Program-made: the position numbers and the translations under genes | In this document: one piece after another, positions 30,275 to 35,801 of the stretch | How positions within the stretch are numbered: the first letter of the stretch is position 1 | How the letters are laid out: each line of letters begins with the position of its first letter | Source of the DNA: a virus | Length of the DNA stretch: 40,732 nt | IMG/VR virus record: IMGVR_UViG_3300036795_000156 | Coordinates: 1-40,732 of that record | Strand: one strand, 5' to 3' | The notes under the pieces: generated by a model | Seen by the model: only the letters and a program-made list of their open reading frames with translations | The model's database searches: none | Told to the model about the DNA's origin: nothing

Positions 30275-30384
30275 AGAAGTCCTGGACGTGCTGTGATAAC
30301 TGCGGCTCTCGGATCGACGTCCAATCCACCGACCTCGGCTATCTGTGCCGAGCATGCAGAGAGGCAGTAGTTCAAGATGACTGA
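30271..30384 (+). CDS. 37-aa zinc-ribbon mini-protein
   Basis: MKKSWTCCDNCGSRIDV followed by LCRACREAV: two CxxC pairs, consistent with a single zinc ribbon. Overlaps the upstream stop by four bases and the downstream start by eight. Its coupling and cysteine spacing support it as real despite its size. Confidence 0.6.
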   Translation: MKKSWTCCDNCGSRIDVQSTDLGYLCRACREAVVQDD

Positions 30385-31564
30385 CGTAGCCACTGGGATC
30401 CATTCCCACCCGACGCGCAAGCTGGGGCGCCGGCCCGACGACTTCTCTAAGCCGAAGCTCGACTTGACTGACCTCGCCGCGGCAGGCGACTTCAGTATGG
30501 TTCCGCAGAGCCAGGACAACCTGATCTCGATCAAGAGCAAGCTGCAGATGCTCGGCAATGACGCGGCCGGCGACTGTGAGTCCGTCCGCTGGGCGAATCA
30601 CCGGCTGCAGATGACCGGCGCCTACCCGGACGCGACACCGATCCAGCAGCAGGTCTGGGCGCTCTATGAGACGCAGAACCCGAACTTCGTCCCCGGTGAT
30701 GGGCCGACCGGCTACGGAAGCGACTCCGACCAGGGCATGTCCAGCGACGACTTGCTGAGCTACCTGCACAAAACCGGTGGCCCGGACGGTGTCAAGGTCG
30801 TGGCGTACGGCACCATCGACCCGCACAACGTGCAGGCGATCGAGCGGGCGATCAGCGTGTTCGGCGCCGTCTGGGTCGACATCCTCGTCCAGCCGGAGAA
30901 CCAGACGCAGTTCGACCGCGGCGAGCCGTGGACCAACTCCGGCGAGCGGCCTGAGGGTGGCCACGCAGTGCTCGGCGGGGCTTTCGAGTCTCAGGGCAAG
31001 GGCATCGCGACCTGGGCTGACGAGGCCTTCCTCAGCGACTCCTTCTGGACTGGCAAGGTCGACTCCTATGCACTGGTGGAGCGCGTCTACGTGGTCATCT
31101 GGCCGGAGCACGTGACCAAGGAGTTCGTTGATAGCGGCAGCGCGGCTCAGCTGGCTGCCGACTACCAGGCCTTGGTCGGCAAGCCGCTGGTCTGGCCGGT
31201 TGCGCCCACTCCTGACCCCACTCCTGACCCCACTCCTGACCCCACTCCTGCACCGGCTCCTGCACCGGCTCCGACACCCGCACCCGTGGGCGGTGGTGCC
31301 AGCTTTCTGGTCTCGGATCCGACGGTGGTGGCGCATGTCGATCATGTGGCTTCTCGGCGGGGAATGACGCCAGACGAGTGGCTGACCAAGCATCTCGAGA
31401 AGTACTTCGATCTGGTCAGCGGGGATGTCGCAGACCCTCAGACGGAGACGTTCGCTACCTCTGTCGGTAACGTCTCCTACAGCGCCCCGGCTGGCTACGT
31501 CGAGACATTGGAGTACAGCCAGGAGGGGTTGCTGACGAAGCGGACCAAGACATTCTCGCCGTGA
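30377..31564 (+). CDS. Papain/C39-like cysteine protease with Pro-Thr linker
   Basis: 395 aa. Residues ~45-245 resemble phage C39-like peptidases: LGNDAAGDCESVRWAN with Cys67 as nucleophile, GSDSDQGMSSDDLLSYL, GGHAVLGG with His196, and ATWADEAF. Residues ~276-303 are a PTPDPTPDPTP...PAP repeat linker. The C-terminal ~85 residues (RRGMTPDEWLTKHLEKYFD; YVETLEYSQEGLLTKRTK) form a separate small domain. It may cut cell-wall peptides or act in the virion; target unknown. The gene precedes a bidirectional terminator. Confidence 0.7.
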   Translation: MTDVATGIHSHPTRKLGRRPDDFSKPKLDLTDLAAAGDFSMVPQSQDNLISIKSKLQMLGNDAAGDCESVRWANHRLQMTGAYPDATPIQQQVWALYETQNPNFVPGDGPTGYGSDSDQGMSSDDLLSYLHKTGGPDGVKVVAYGTIDPHNVQAIERAISVFGAVWVDILVQPENQTQFDRGEPWTNSGERPEGGHAVLGGAFESQGKGIATWADEAFLSDSFWTGKVDSYALVERVYVVIWPEHVTKEFVDSGSAAQLAADYQALVGKPLVWPVAPTPDPTPDPTPDPTPAPAPAPAPTPAPVGGGASFLVSDPTVVAHVDHVASRRGMTPDEWLTKHLEKYFDLVSGDVADPQTETFATSVGNVSYSAPAGYVETLEYSQEGLLTKRTKTFSP

Positions 31565-31577
31565 TCACTGAAAGCGC

Positions 31578-31607
31578 TTGACCTGACATCGGGCGCTCAC
31601 CTAGAGT
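31578..31607 (+). promoter_or_regulatory. Candidate promoter before a terminator
   Basis: TTGACC (31578-31583), 18-base spacer, TAGAGT (31602-31607). TCACTGA lies at 31565-31571. No coding start follows before the terminator at 31676. Confidence 0.35.
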
Positions 31608-31612
31608 TCGCA

Positions 31613-31712
31613 AGGGCCTCTCGCCACGAACGACCGTCACCGGCAAGAGCGAAGTGCAGGGTTGGGTAACACAGCACGAAGCCCTGGACCGAGATGGTCC
31701 AGGGCTTCGTCG
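31613..31712 (+). ncRNA. Candidate ~100-nt small RNA
   Basis: Defined only by the promoter-like pair upstream and the terminator at its end. Contains a possible small hairpin and no open frame of note. No known RNA family. Confidence 0.25.
31676..31710. terminator. Bidirectional terminator, 15-bp stem
   Basis: ACGAAGCCCTGGACC (31676-31690), loop GAGAT, GGTCCAGGGCTTCGT (31696-31710). Lies between the convergent genes ending at 31564 and 31721. Confidence 0.85.
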
Positions 31713-31720
31713 TGCGCGGA

Positions 31721-32158
31721 CTACGGCTGTGTCGGCATTTCCGGGTCCTGGGTGCCAGGAGTCGCCGGGTAGTCGGCCTGCCGCGGTGTGCCGCCCTCGC
31801 CGGAGTTCGGTGTTTCCGGGTCGACGTCACCAGGCGCCTGCTGGCGTCCCTCGTCGGTGTGCGTGCCGGTCGCGGTTTGCTCCGGGTCCGGGGTGCCGTC
31901 GTCCACGTAGGACCCAGCGCCGCCCTCGCCGGCCTCGCCGCCCTGGTCCACGTCGACGTTCGACGGGTGCGGCAGCGTCTCCGGGTCGACAGTGGCGCTG
32001 CCACTGCCGTAGTCCGGTGCCGGGTCGACTGGGGTGTTGCTACCGGTGCCCTGGCCGGAGCCGGTCAGCTCCGGGTCATGGACGTTGCCGCCACCCGGCT
32101 CGGTGTCCTCGGAGTTGCCAGCGCCGCCGGTGAGTTCCGGGTCTGGTGTGGTGGTCAT
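31721..32158 (-). CDS. Acidic DPE-repeat protein
   Basis: 145 aa, ATG 32158 preceded by AAGGAG. The protein repeats a DPE[LTQM] unit at irregular spacing (DPELTGGAG, DPELTGSGQ, DPETLPHPS, DPEQTATG, DPETPNSG, DPEMPTQP) in Gly/Thr/Pro/Asp-rich surroundings. It is strongly acidic and probably disordered. It resembles the acidic genes at 1744-2558 in style. Read leftward and alone, behind its own palindromic control region; it could be a DNA mimic or a surface polymer, both guesses. Confidence 0.7.
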   Translation of the reverse strand: MTTTPDPELTGGAGNSEDTEPGGGNVHDPELTGSGQGTGSNTPVDPAPDYGSGSATVDPETLPHPSNVDVDQGGEAGEGGAGSYVDDGTPDPEQTATGTHTDEGRQQAPGDVDPETPNSGEGGTPRQADYPATPGTQDPEMPTQP

Positions 32159-32171
32159 GAGTGCTCCTTCT

Positions 32172-32205
32172 GATACGGTCTGTATCGATCGATACCCGTT
32201 GTATC
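32172..32205. promoter_or_regulatory. GTATC/GATAC palindromic operator region
   Basis: GATAC (32172-32176), the perfect 14-bp palindrome GTATCGATCGATAC (32182-32195) and GTATC (32201-32205), directly upstream of the leftward gene. The clustering points to a dimeric repressor or activator site. Confidence 0.6.
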
Positions 32206-32227
32206 GGCAAGTCGCGACGATAAATGC

Positions 32228-32256
32228 TTGACGCGCCCGCCGATGGGGATCATCAT
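32228..32256 (+). promoter_or_regulatory. Promoter upstream of tRNA array and a 41-aa gene
   Basis: TTGACG (32228-32233), 17-base spacer, CATCAT (32251-32256), then seven bases to ATG 32264. It could drive the small gene as a leaderless mRNA and read on into the tRNA array. Confidence 0.45.
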
Positions 32257-32263
32257 CTCTGTC

Positions 32264-32389
32264 ATGACGTTCTCCTACCGACACGCGAGCGATCTGGGCA
32301 CCACGTGCTCCATCGCCTCTGTCGCGTGCTCGCCGAAGGAGCAGGGGAATGTCAGGGGCAGCTTGCCCAGAAAATCCTGGCAAGCGTAA
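32264..32389 (+). CDS. 41-aa protein before the tRNA array
   Basis: Very high G/C at third codon positions and correct spacing from a promoter support it; there is no ribosome site. Sequence MTFSYRHASDLGTTCSIASV...RGSLPRKSWQA. The WQA end and spacing are faintly like DUF397 proteins of actinobacteria, but the match is weak. Lies 21 bases before the Trp tRNA. Confidence 0.4.
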   Translation: MTFSYRHASDLGTTCSIASVACSPKEQGNVRGSLPRKSWQA

Positions 32390-32410
32390 GACCCGGCCTT
32401 CGCGCCGCGA

Positions 32411-32484
32411 GTGGGCGTAGCTCCAATCGGTAGAGCGGCGGTCTCCAAAACCGCTGGTTGGTGGTTCGAATCCATCCGCCCATG
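32411..32484 (+). tRNA. tRNA-Trp (CCA)
   Basis: Anticodon arm GCGGT-CTCCAAA-ACCGC. Acceptor GTGGGCG/CGCCCAT, discriminator G. T-arm GGTGG-TTCGAAT-CCATC. First tRNA of the array, outside the 17-bp inverted repeat. Confidence 0.9.
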
Positions 32485-32545
32485 CAGAGCACCACGGACG
32501 ATTCCGGGAACGGATAGTCAGTGAACGTGCTTGATCCTCGACAAT

Positions 32546-32562
32546 TCAACAGCGTGTCGCAA
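32546..32562. repeat. 17-bp inverted repeat flanking the array (left)
   Basis: TCAACAGCGTGTCGCAA is the exact reverse complement of 37976-37992. The two copies enclose the array from Pro(TGG) to Ser(GCT). Confidence 0.85.
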
Positions 32563-32591
32563 GTTTCGGACCGGCTTCGGCCGGTTCGTAA

Positions 32592-32664
32592 TCGGACGTG
32601 GCGTAGTGGCTAACGCGCGTGCTTTGGGAGCATGAGATCGAGGGTTCGAGTCCCTCCGTCCGGA
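32592..32664 (+). tRNA. tRNA-Pro (TGG)
   Basis: Anticodon arm CGTGC-TTTGGGA-GCATG; T-arm GAGGG-TTCGAGT-CCCTC; acceptor TCGGACG/CGTCCGG, discriminator A. Confidence 0.9.
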
Positions 32665-32755
32665 CTGGCGTCGAAGTGTCGTGGTGGGTTACTTCTATGG
32701 GATGAAGGCCTTCGGGCCGAGGGTTCGAGACCCTCAGTTCCTGCCGCAGTCGGAT
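32662..32755 (+). pseudogene. Degenerate tRNA, possibly Pro (GGG)
   Basis: A good T-arm (GAGGG-TTCGAGA-CCCTC) and an anticodon-like hairpin CTTC-TATGGGAT-GAAG with an eight-base loop, plus a GGCC-TTCG-GGCC variable arm. The acceptor does not pair cleanly. It shares GAAGTG...TGGGTTACTTC with the element at ~33690. Confidence 0.35.
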
Positions 32756-32770
32756 CTCGACGCCGATAAT

Positions 32771-32812
32771 GCGCTCGTGGCGTAGTGGCCGCGCACCAGC
32801 CTTCCAAGCTGG
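32771..32812 (+). pseudogene. 5' half of a tRNA-Gly (TCC)
   Basis: Acceptor strand, D-arm and the anticodon arm CCAGC-CTTCCAA-GCTGG, then the sequence stops being a tRNA eight bases before HNH ATG 32820. The anticodon arm is identical to that of the complete tRNA-Gly at 33249. Confidence 0.65.
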
Positions 32813-32819
32813 CTCTAGG

Positions 32820-33329
32820 ATGGAAGGCATGAAGCGTTGTTACCGGTGTCGCCAAGAAAAGCCGCCTGAAGCGTTCAGTGTCAATCGTTCAAGGTCGGAT
32901 GGTAAGAATTCGCAATGCCGAACTTGTCAAGCCGAGTTGCGAAAGACCCACTACGAGGCCAACAAGCAGCAGGCACTTGATCGCGTCAAGGCGCGACGTG
33001 TCGAATTGCGTCGACGCATGTGGGAGTACAAGGCAATTCATCCCTGCGTCGACTGTGGCGAGAGTAATCCAATCGTTTTGGAGTTTGATCACCTCGGTGA
33101 CAAGGTGCTCGACGTGACCAAGATGGTGTGGCGTGGCATAAGTTGGAAACGAATCGAAGCCGAAATTGCCAAGTGCGACATCGTCTGTGCCAACCATCAC
33201 AAAATTAGGACGTGGGAGCGCGGGGGCTTCTATGCCGGAGAGAGTCTTGCGAGTGAAACACAATTGGACGTGTGCCAGCCTTCCAAGCTGGTTGCTGCGG
33301 GTTCGAGTCCCGTCACTCGCTCTGGATAG
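32820..33329 (+). CDS. HNH endonuclease 1, reading through tRNA-Gly
   Basis: 169 aa from ATG 32820 (ATG 32829 also possible). Zinc finger CYRCRQEKPPEAF...CRTC, then the HNH core HPCVDCGESNPIVLEFDHLGD and EIAKCDIVCANHHKIRT; the usual CxxC here is CxxH. The nuclease proper ends near 33215. The rest of the frame is just the tRNA-Gly (33249-33321) translated, and the TAG stop falls eight bases after the tRNA. Likely a homing endonuclease that inserted with a copy of its target tRNA. Confidence 0.85.
   Translation: MEGMKRCYRCRQEKPPEAFSVNRSRSDGKNSQCRTCQAELRKTHYEANKQQALDRVKARRVELRRRMWEYKAIHPCVDCGESNPIVLEFDHLGDKVLDVTKMVWRGISWKRIEAEIAKCDIVCANHHKIRTWERGGFYAGESLASETQLDVCQPSKLVAAGSSPVTRSG
33249..33321 (+). 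tRNA. tRNA-Gly (TCC)
   Basis: Acceptor GCGAGTG/CACTCGC, then AA at positions 8-9. D-stem ACAC/GTGT. Anticodon arm CCAGC-CTTCCAA-GCTGG. T-arm GCGGG-TTCGAGT-CCCGT. Discriminator T. Lies fully inside HNH gene 1. Confidence 0.9.
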
Positions 33330-33340
33330 CTAAGTGACCT

Positions 33341-33413
33341 GCCCTTCAAGCACAAGTGGACGTGCACCTGACCCGTAATCAGGTGGCTGCCGGTTCGAGG
33401 CCGGCGAAGGGCT
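33341..33413 (+). tRNA. tRNA-Thr (CGT), A8 and C33
   Basis: Acceptor GCCCTTC/GAAGGGC, AA at 8-9, D-stem GCAC/GTGC, anticodon arm CCTGA-CCCGTAA-TCAGG with C where U33 is expected. T-arm GCCGG-TTCGAGG-CCGGC. Confidence 0.85.
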
Positions 33414-33463
33414 CGATACTCGATACGCGTAACGAGTTTCTAGTTGCGTAACTTGTAAGTCGA

Positions 33464-33539
33464 TGCCAAATGGTCCAATTGGTAGGACGCCTGGTTCTGA
33501 GCCAGGACGGTAGAGGTTCGAGTCCTCTTTTGGCAGCCA
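33464..33539 (+). tRNA. tRNA-Gln (CTG)
   Basis: Acceptor TGCCAAA/TTTGGCA, discriminator G, encoded CCA. Anticodon arm CCTGG-TTCTGAG-CCAGG. T-arm AGAGG-TTCGAGT-CCTCT. Canonical. Confidence 0.95.
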
Positions 33540-33540
33540 A

Positions 33541-33613
<73 letters not shown>

Positions 33614-33615
33614 CC

Positions 33616-33688
33616 GCCCTTCAAGCTCAAGTGGACGAGCACATCCTCGGTAAGGATGAGGTTGTCGGTTCGAGGCCGACGAAGGGCT
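33616..33688 (+). tRNA. tRNA-Thr (GGT), A8 and C33
   Basis: Acceptor GCCCTTC/GAAGGGC, AA at 8-9, D-stem GCTC/GAGC, anticodon arm CATCC-TCGGTAA-GGATG with C33. T-arm GTCGG-TTCGAGG-CCGAC. Close relative of the Thr(CGT) tRNA at 33341. Confidence 0.85.
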
Positions 33689-33689
33689 C

Positions 33690-33765
33690 TGGAACGAAGT
33701 GCATGGCTGGGTTACTTCGCCCTTAAGCGGGTGATGCGGGTTCGAGCCCCGTCGGCCGGTTCGCT
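33690..33765 (+). pseudogene. Degenerate tRNA-like element with TAA-type loop
   Basis: Good T-arm (GCGGG-TTCGAGC-CCCGT) and a CGCCC-TTAAGC-GGGTG hairpin with a six-base loop. No 5' acceptor strand matches the 3' CGGCCGG. May be dead or need unusual folding. Confidence 0.3.
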
Positions 33766-33767
33766 GG

Positions 33768-33815
33768 CTGTAGCTCAATTGGCAGAGCACCTACGTCACC
33801 TGGTCAGACCTGGAT
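33768..33815 (+). pseudogene. 5' tRNA fragment, isotype unclear
   Basis: A normal acceptor/D-arm start (GTAGCTCAATTGGCAGAGC) followed by a region with no stable anticodon stem and no T-arm. Confidence 0.4.
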
Positions 33816-33827
33816 CTCGTTCCTTCA

Positions 33828-33901
33828 GTGGTGGTAGCTCAATCTGGCAGAGCGCGTCCTTGCCAAGGACGAGGTCGTGGGTTCGAACCCCATCCACCGC
33901 A
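33828..33901 (+). tRNA. tRNA-Gly (GCC)
   Basis: Acceptor GTGGTGG/CCACCGC, anticodon arm CGTCC-TTGCCAA-GGACG, T-arm GTGGG-TTCGAAC-CCCAT, discriminator A. Confidence 0.95.
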
Positions 33902-33953
33902 CTCAATGGCGTGTTGAGTCGCACATCAGGCGTTTCGATGCCATGGTCCTTCC
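33902..33953 (+). other. Spacer before HNH gene 2
   Basis: 52 bases holding a GGCG-TTTCGA-TGCC hairpin that may be a leftover anticodon arm, and the inverted pair CCATGG...CCATGG next to the HNH start. Nothing else seen. Confidence 0.3.
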
Positions 33954-34367
33954 ATGGCTTTTATAGACCGCGAGAAGAAGTTGGCGTACCAGCGCCGGTG
34001 GTACGCCGAAAATGCAGAGCATCACAAGGCCAACTGCGCTGCTCGGGCGAAGATTGCCTCTGCGAAGTTGCAACAAGAGGTGCGAGACATCAAAGAATTC
34101 AGTCCCTGCACTGATTGCAAGCGCTCTTACCCGTACTACGTGATGCAGTTTGATCATGTGCGAGGCATTAAAATCGAAGCGGTTGCAAGAATGCTTCAGC
34201 AAAAGGCCTCACGGAAGCGCGTGATGGCCGAGATCGCTAAATGCGAACTCGTTTGTAGCAACTGCCATGCAATACGAACTCATGGGCGTCTAGCTCAGGC
34301 AGTAGAGCGCCGCGCTGAAATCGCGGAGGTCGGAGGGGCAGCACCTTCGGCGCCCACTGCGGCATAG
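33954..34367 (+). CDS. HNH endonuclease 2, reading through tRNA-Phe
   Basis: 137 aa. The N-terminal finger is replaced by a basic helix (EKKLAYQRRWYAENAEHHK). HNH core: SPCTDCKRSYPYYVMQFDHVRG and EIAKCELVCSNCHAIRT. The domain ends at 34280, four bases before tRNA-Phe (34284-34356); the frame then runs through the tRNA to a TAG eleven bases beyond it. Upstream lies Gly(GCC). Probably a homing endonuclease of the same family as the others in the array. Confidence 0.85.
   Translation: MAFIDREKKLAYQRRWYAENAEHHKANCAARAKIASAKLQQEVRDIKEFSPCTDCKRSYPYYVMQFDHVRGIKIEAVARMLQQKASRKRVMAEIAKCELVCSNCHAIRTHGRLAQAVERRAEIAEVGGAAPSAPTAA
34284..34356 (+). tRNA. tRNA-Phe (GAA) with abnormal T-loop
   Basis: Acceptor GGGCGTC/GGCGCCC; anticodon arm CCGCG-CTGAAAT-CGCGG. 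T-stem GGAGG/CCTTC is sound but the loop reads GGCAGCA instead of TTCRANN. Inside HNH gene 2. Confidence 0.75.
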
Positions 34368-34379
34368 CCGCCGTACCAA

Positions 34380-34450
34380 TGGGTGATCGATCAACGGCAG
34401 GTCGCCGGGCCTTGGACTCGGTCATCCAGGTTCGAATCCTGGTCGCCCAG
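34380..34450 (+). tRNA. tRNA-Gln (TTG), C33
   Basis: Acceptor TGGGTGA/TCGCCCA, discriminator G, T8 present. Anticodon arm CCGGG-CCTTGGA-CTCGG places C at 33. T-arm CCAGG-TTCGAAT-CCTGG. Confidence 0.85.
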
Positions 34451-34455
34451 CTCAA

Positions 34456-34528
34456 GCGCGCGTAGCCCAATGGCAGAGGCCCCGGGGTCAAAATCCGGCC
34501 AGTGTCGGTTCGAGTCCGACCGTGCGTA
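34456..34528 (+). tRNA. tRNA with Leu anticodon (CAA), short variable loop
   Basis: Acceptor GCGCGCG/CGTGCGT, discriminator A. Anticodon arm CCGGG-GTCAAAA-TCCGG. Variable loop only CCAGT, whereas bacterial Leu tRNAs have a long arm. Confidence 0.8.
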
Positions 34529-34548
34529 CGTGTCAGGGAAGGAAATGA

Positions 34549-34622
34549 GGACGTGAAGCTAGCGTGGTTGCGGGCACCCGGCTGATAACCGGAAAAGGCA
34601 GGTTCAACTCCTGCGGCGTCCA
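34549..34622 (+). tRNA. tRNA-Ile (GAT), A8
   Basis: Acceptor GGACGTG/GGCGTCC with a mismatch at pair 7, AA at 8-9, anticodon arm CCGG-CTGATAA-CCGG, T-arm GCAGG-TTCAACT-CCTGC. Confidence 0.85.
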
Positions 34623-34627
34623 CTCAT

Positions 34628-34703
34628 CCCGTTCAATGCAAAGGGTCGCGCACCCGCCCCTTCAAGGCGGTCTTAGTGGGTTCGAGCCCCACGGACGGGA
34701 CCA
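34628..34703 (+). tRNA. tRNA-Glu (TTC), A8 and C33
   Basis: Acceptor CCCGTTC/GGACGGG, AA at 8-9, anticodon arm CCGCC-CCTTCAA-GGCGG with C33, T-arm GTGGG-TTCGAGC-CCCAC, encoded ACCA end. Confidence 0.85.
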
Positions 34704-34704
34704 A

Positions 34705-34776
34705 GGCTCCATCGACTAACGGTTAAGTCGTCGGCTTCTCAAGCCGGTAATCGGGGTTCGACTCCCCGTGGGGCTA
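34705..34776 (+). tRNA. tRNA-Glu (CTC)
   Basis: Acceptor GGCTCCA/TGGGGCT, T8, D-stem GACT/AGTC, anticodon arm TCGGC-TTCTCAA-GCCGG, T-arm CGGGG-TTCGACT-CCCCG. Confidence 0.9.
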
Positions 34777-34804
34777 CAAGGTCGTATAACAATACGACCT
34801 CCAT

Positions 34805-34888
34805 GGAGGGTACTGCTGGAGTGGCCGGCGACCGGTGTCGAATACCGGAGCGGGGTTAAACCTGGGCGTTCGAACCGTCTACTCTCCG
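34805..34888 (+). tRNA. tRNA-Ser (CGA)
   Basis: Class II: long variable arm with GGTT/AACC. Acceptor GGAGGGT/ACTCTCC, discriminator G, anticodon arm CCGGT-GTCGAAT-ACCGG, T-arm GGGCG-TTCGAAC-CGTCT. Confidence 0.9.
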
Positions 34889-34913
34889 CAACATCAGTGA
34901 AAGGAGCAACACC

Positions 34914-34948
34914 ATGAAACGAAAGCAGATGCGATCTTCGTCGACCTA
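34914..34948 (+). CDS. 11-codon open frame with strong ribosome site
   Basis: GAAAGGAGCAACACC precedes the ATG, the best ribosome site in the array. It encodes MKRKQMRSSST and ends in TAG directly before tRNA-Lys(CTT). UAG readthrough would extend it 12 codons into the tRNA. It may be a truncated gene start or a leader peptide. Confidence 0.35.
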
Positions 34949-35019
34949 GCCGCCAAAGCATTGTGGCGATGCAACGGACTCTTAATCCGTGGAGCACAGT
35001 TCGATCCTGTGTGGCGGTA
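34949..35019 (+). tRNA. tRNA-Lys (CTT), A8
   Basis: Acceptor GCCGCCA/TGGCGGT, AA at 8-9, D-stem GCAT/ATGC, anticodon arm ACGGA-CTCTTAA-TCCGT, T-arm CACAG-TTCGATC-CTGTG. Confidence 0.9.
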
Positions 35020-35029
35020 CGATCCGGCC

Positions 35030-35202
35030 GCCGATGCGGCAACGAAGTTGGTAGATATGGCAAAGTCGCAGGCGACTGGAAGATCGTTGACCATGGTGGC
35101 GGTAAGTCCGGCAAGAAGAACTGTCGATGTAGGCCATGCAAGGAGAGGAAGGCCAAATACATGAAGGAGTATGAGAAAACCCGCCAGCCTCGCAAGCATT
35201 AG
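35030..35202 (+). pseudogene. Fragment of an HNH-type gene
   Basis: The plus-strand frame ending at TAG 35202 encodes DWKIVDHGGGKSGKKNCRCR and PCKERKAKYMKEYEKTR, like the second half of the N-terminal zinc finger of the HNH proteins in this array. No clear start and no HNH core. Its stop lies in the D-loop of tRNA-Lys(TTT), as with the intact HNH genes. Confidence 0.45.
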
Positions 35203-35261
35203 GGCTGATGCACCGAGCTTTTACCTCGGGGAACAGGGCTCGACCCCCTGGCGGGGCACCA
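35187..35261 (+). tRNA. tRNA-Lys (TTT), A8
   Basis: Acceptor GCCTCGC/GCGGGGC, AA at 8-9, anticodon arm CCGAG-CTTTTAC-CTCGG, T-arm CAGGG-CTCGACC-CCCTG (C54 in place of T54), encoded ACCA. Confidence 0.85.
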
Positions 35262-35294
35262 GACAAGTCCGCGTCGGACTCTAACGACGACCAA

Positions 35295-35366
35295 TCTCCG
35301 GTAGCACAAAGGCGAGTGCGGCCGACTGTTAATCGGTTGATCTAGGTTCGATTCCTGGTCGGAGAG
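35295..35366 (+). tRNA. tRNA-Asn (GTT)
   Basis: Acceptor TCTCCGG/TCGGAGA, anticodon arm CCGA-CTGTTAA-TCGG, T-arm CTAGG-TTCGATT-CCTGG. Canonical T8-A9. Confidence 0.9.
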
Positions 35367-35370
35367 CGAT

Positions 35371-35405
35371 CCACGAAATCTGTGGCGTTTCCACGGAATC
35401 TGTGG
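35371..35405 (+). repeat. Two tandem CCACGRAATCTGTGG hairpins
   Basis: CCACGAAATCTGTGG (35371-35385) and CCACGGAATCTGTGG (35391-35405): each has a 4-bp stem and 7-base loop, five bases apart, between Asn and Met tRNAs. A related CACGGAATCTG occurs in the capsid leader at 22252. Confidence 0.6.
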
Positions 35406-35417
35406 AAGCATCTGCGT

Positions 35418-35493
35418 AGCGGTGTAGAGGAGTTCGGTCGTCCTCGTCGGCCTCATAAGCCGAAGATCGTGGGTTCAAATCCCACCTCCGCCA
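35418..35493 (+). tRNA. tRNA-Met (CAT)
   Basis: Anticodon arm TCGGC-CTCATAA-GCCGA; T-arm GTGGG-TTCAAAT-CCCAC. Acceptor AGCGGTG/CTCCGCC has an unpaired first position (A-C), as in initiators, but lacks the initiator GGG/CCC stem. Could also be Ile2. Confidence 0.85.
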
Positions 35494-35501
35494 CTAGGCA
35501 A

Positions 35502-35581
35502 GACGGACAGCCTCCGTGTCGGAGGTGCCTTCAGCGGTTGAGCGAGTGCGCGCCAAGTTCTCGCCGAGAAGTCCGTCACCA
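35502..35581 (+). ncRNA. Cloverleaf-like RNA without a T-loop motif
   Basis: Closing stem GACGGAC (35502-35508) with GTCCGTC (35571-35577) followed by ACCA; hairpin CCTCC-GTGTC-GGAGG; hairpin TTCTC-GCC-GAGAA. Length 80 like a tRNA, but no TTCRA loop and no clear anticodon arm. Confidence 0.4.
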
Positions 35582-35649
35582 GGGGAACGCGCAGGGCGCA
35601 GGCATCCTTTGCAAGGAGGCCGTGGAGGGTTCGAGCCCCTCGTTCTCCA
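35582..35649 (+). tRNA. tRNA-Ala (TGC) with minimal D-arm
   Basis: Acceptor GGGGAAC/GTTCTCC; D-arm reduced to GCGC-AGG-GCGC with no T8; anticodon arm CATCC-TTTGCAA-GGAGG (one mismatch); T-arm GAGGG-TTCGAGC-CCCTC. Only 68 bases. Confidence 0.75.
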
Positions 35650-35729
35650 CGCTGGCTGGTCATTGCCCGGCAATGTATGACTAGGAGTTGATCGAGCCTG
35701 GCTGCTGCAGCAGCCTCACAGGTCAGCAT
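35650..35729 (+). other. Spacer with small palindromes
   Basis: Holds the hairpin CATTGC-CCG-GCAATG and the palindrome GCTGCTGCAGCAGC. No tRNA or gene recognised. Confidence 0.5.
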
Positions 35730-35801
35730 GCCGACGTAGCTCAGTGGTAGAGCGCCCGCCTGTCGAGCGGAATGTCGAGGGTTCAAGTCCCTTCGTTGGC
35801 G
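35730..35801 (+). tRNA. tRNA-Asp (GTC)
   Basis: Acceptor GCCGACG/CGTTGGC, discriminator G, anticodon arm CCGC-CTGTCGA-GCGG, T-arm GAGGG-TTCAAGT-CCCTT. Confidence 0.95.

Noticed and set aside
31202-31280. Tandem repeat region considered as CRISPR or minisatellite
   Set aside because: It encodes the Pro-Thr-Asp linker of the protease gene; no spacers or palindromic repeats.
30852-31393. Part of a 513-codon minus-strand frame antisense to the C39-like protease
   Set aside because: Shadow of the coding strand; no domain and no translation start.
32411-32830. Minus-strand frames across tRNAs (reading like 'GGWIRTTNQ', 'GTRTLDLM')
   Set aside because: These are the well-known artefact proteins from translating antisense tRNA genes.
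33681-33822. Possible intron-containing or split tRNA (GGAACGA pairing with TCGTTCC)
   Set aside because: The 7-bp match encloses another tRNA start and no T-arm lies next to it; probably chance.
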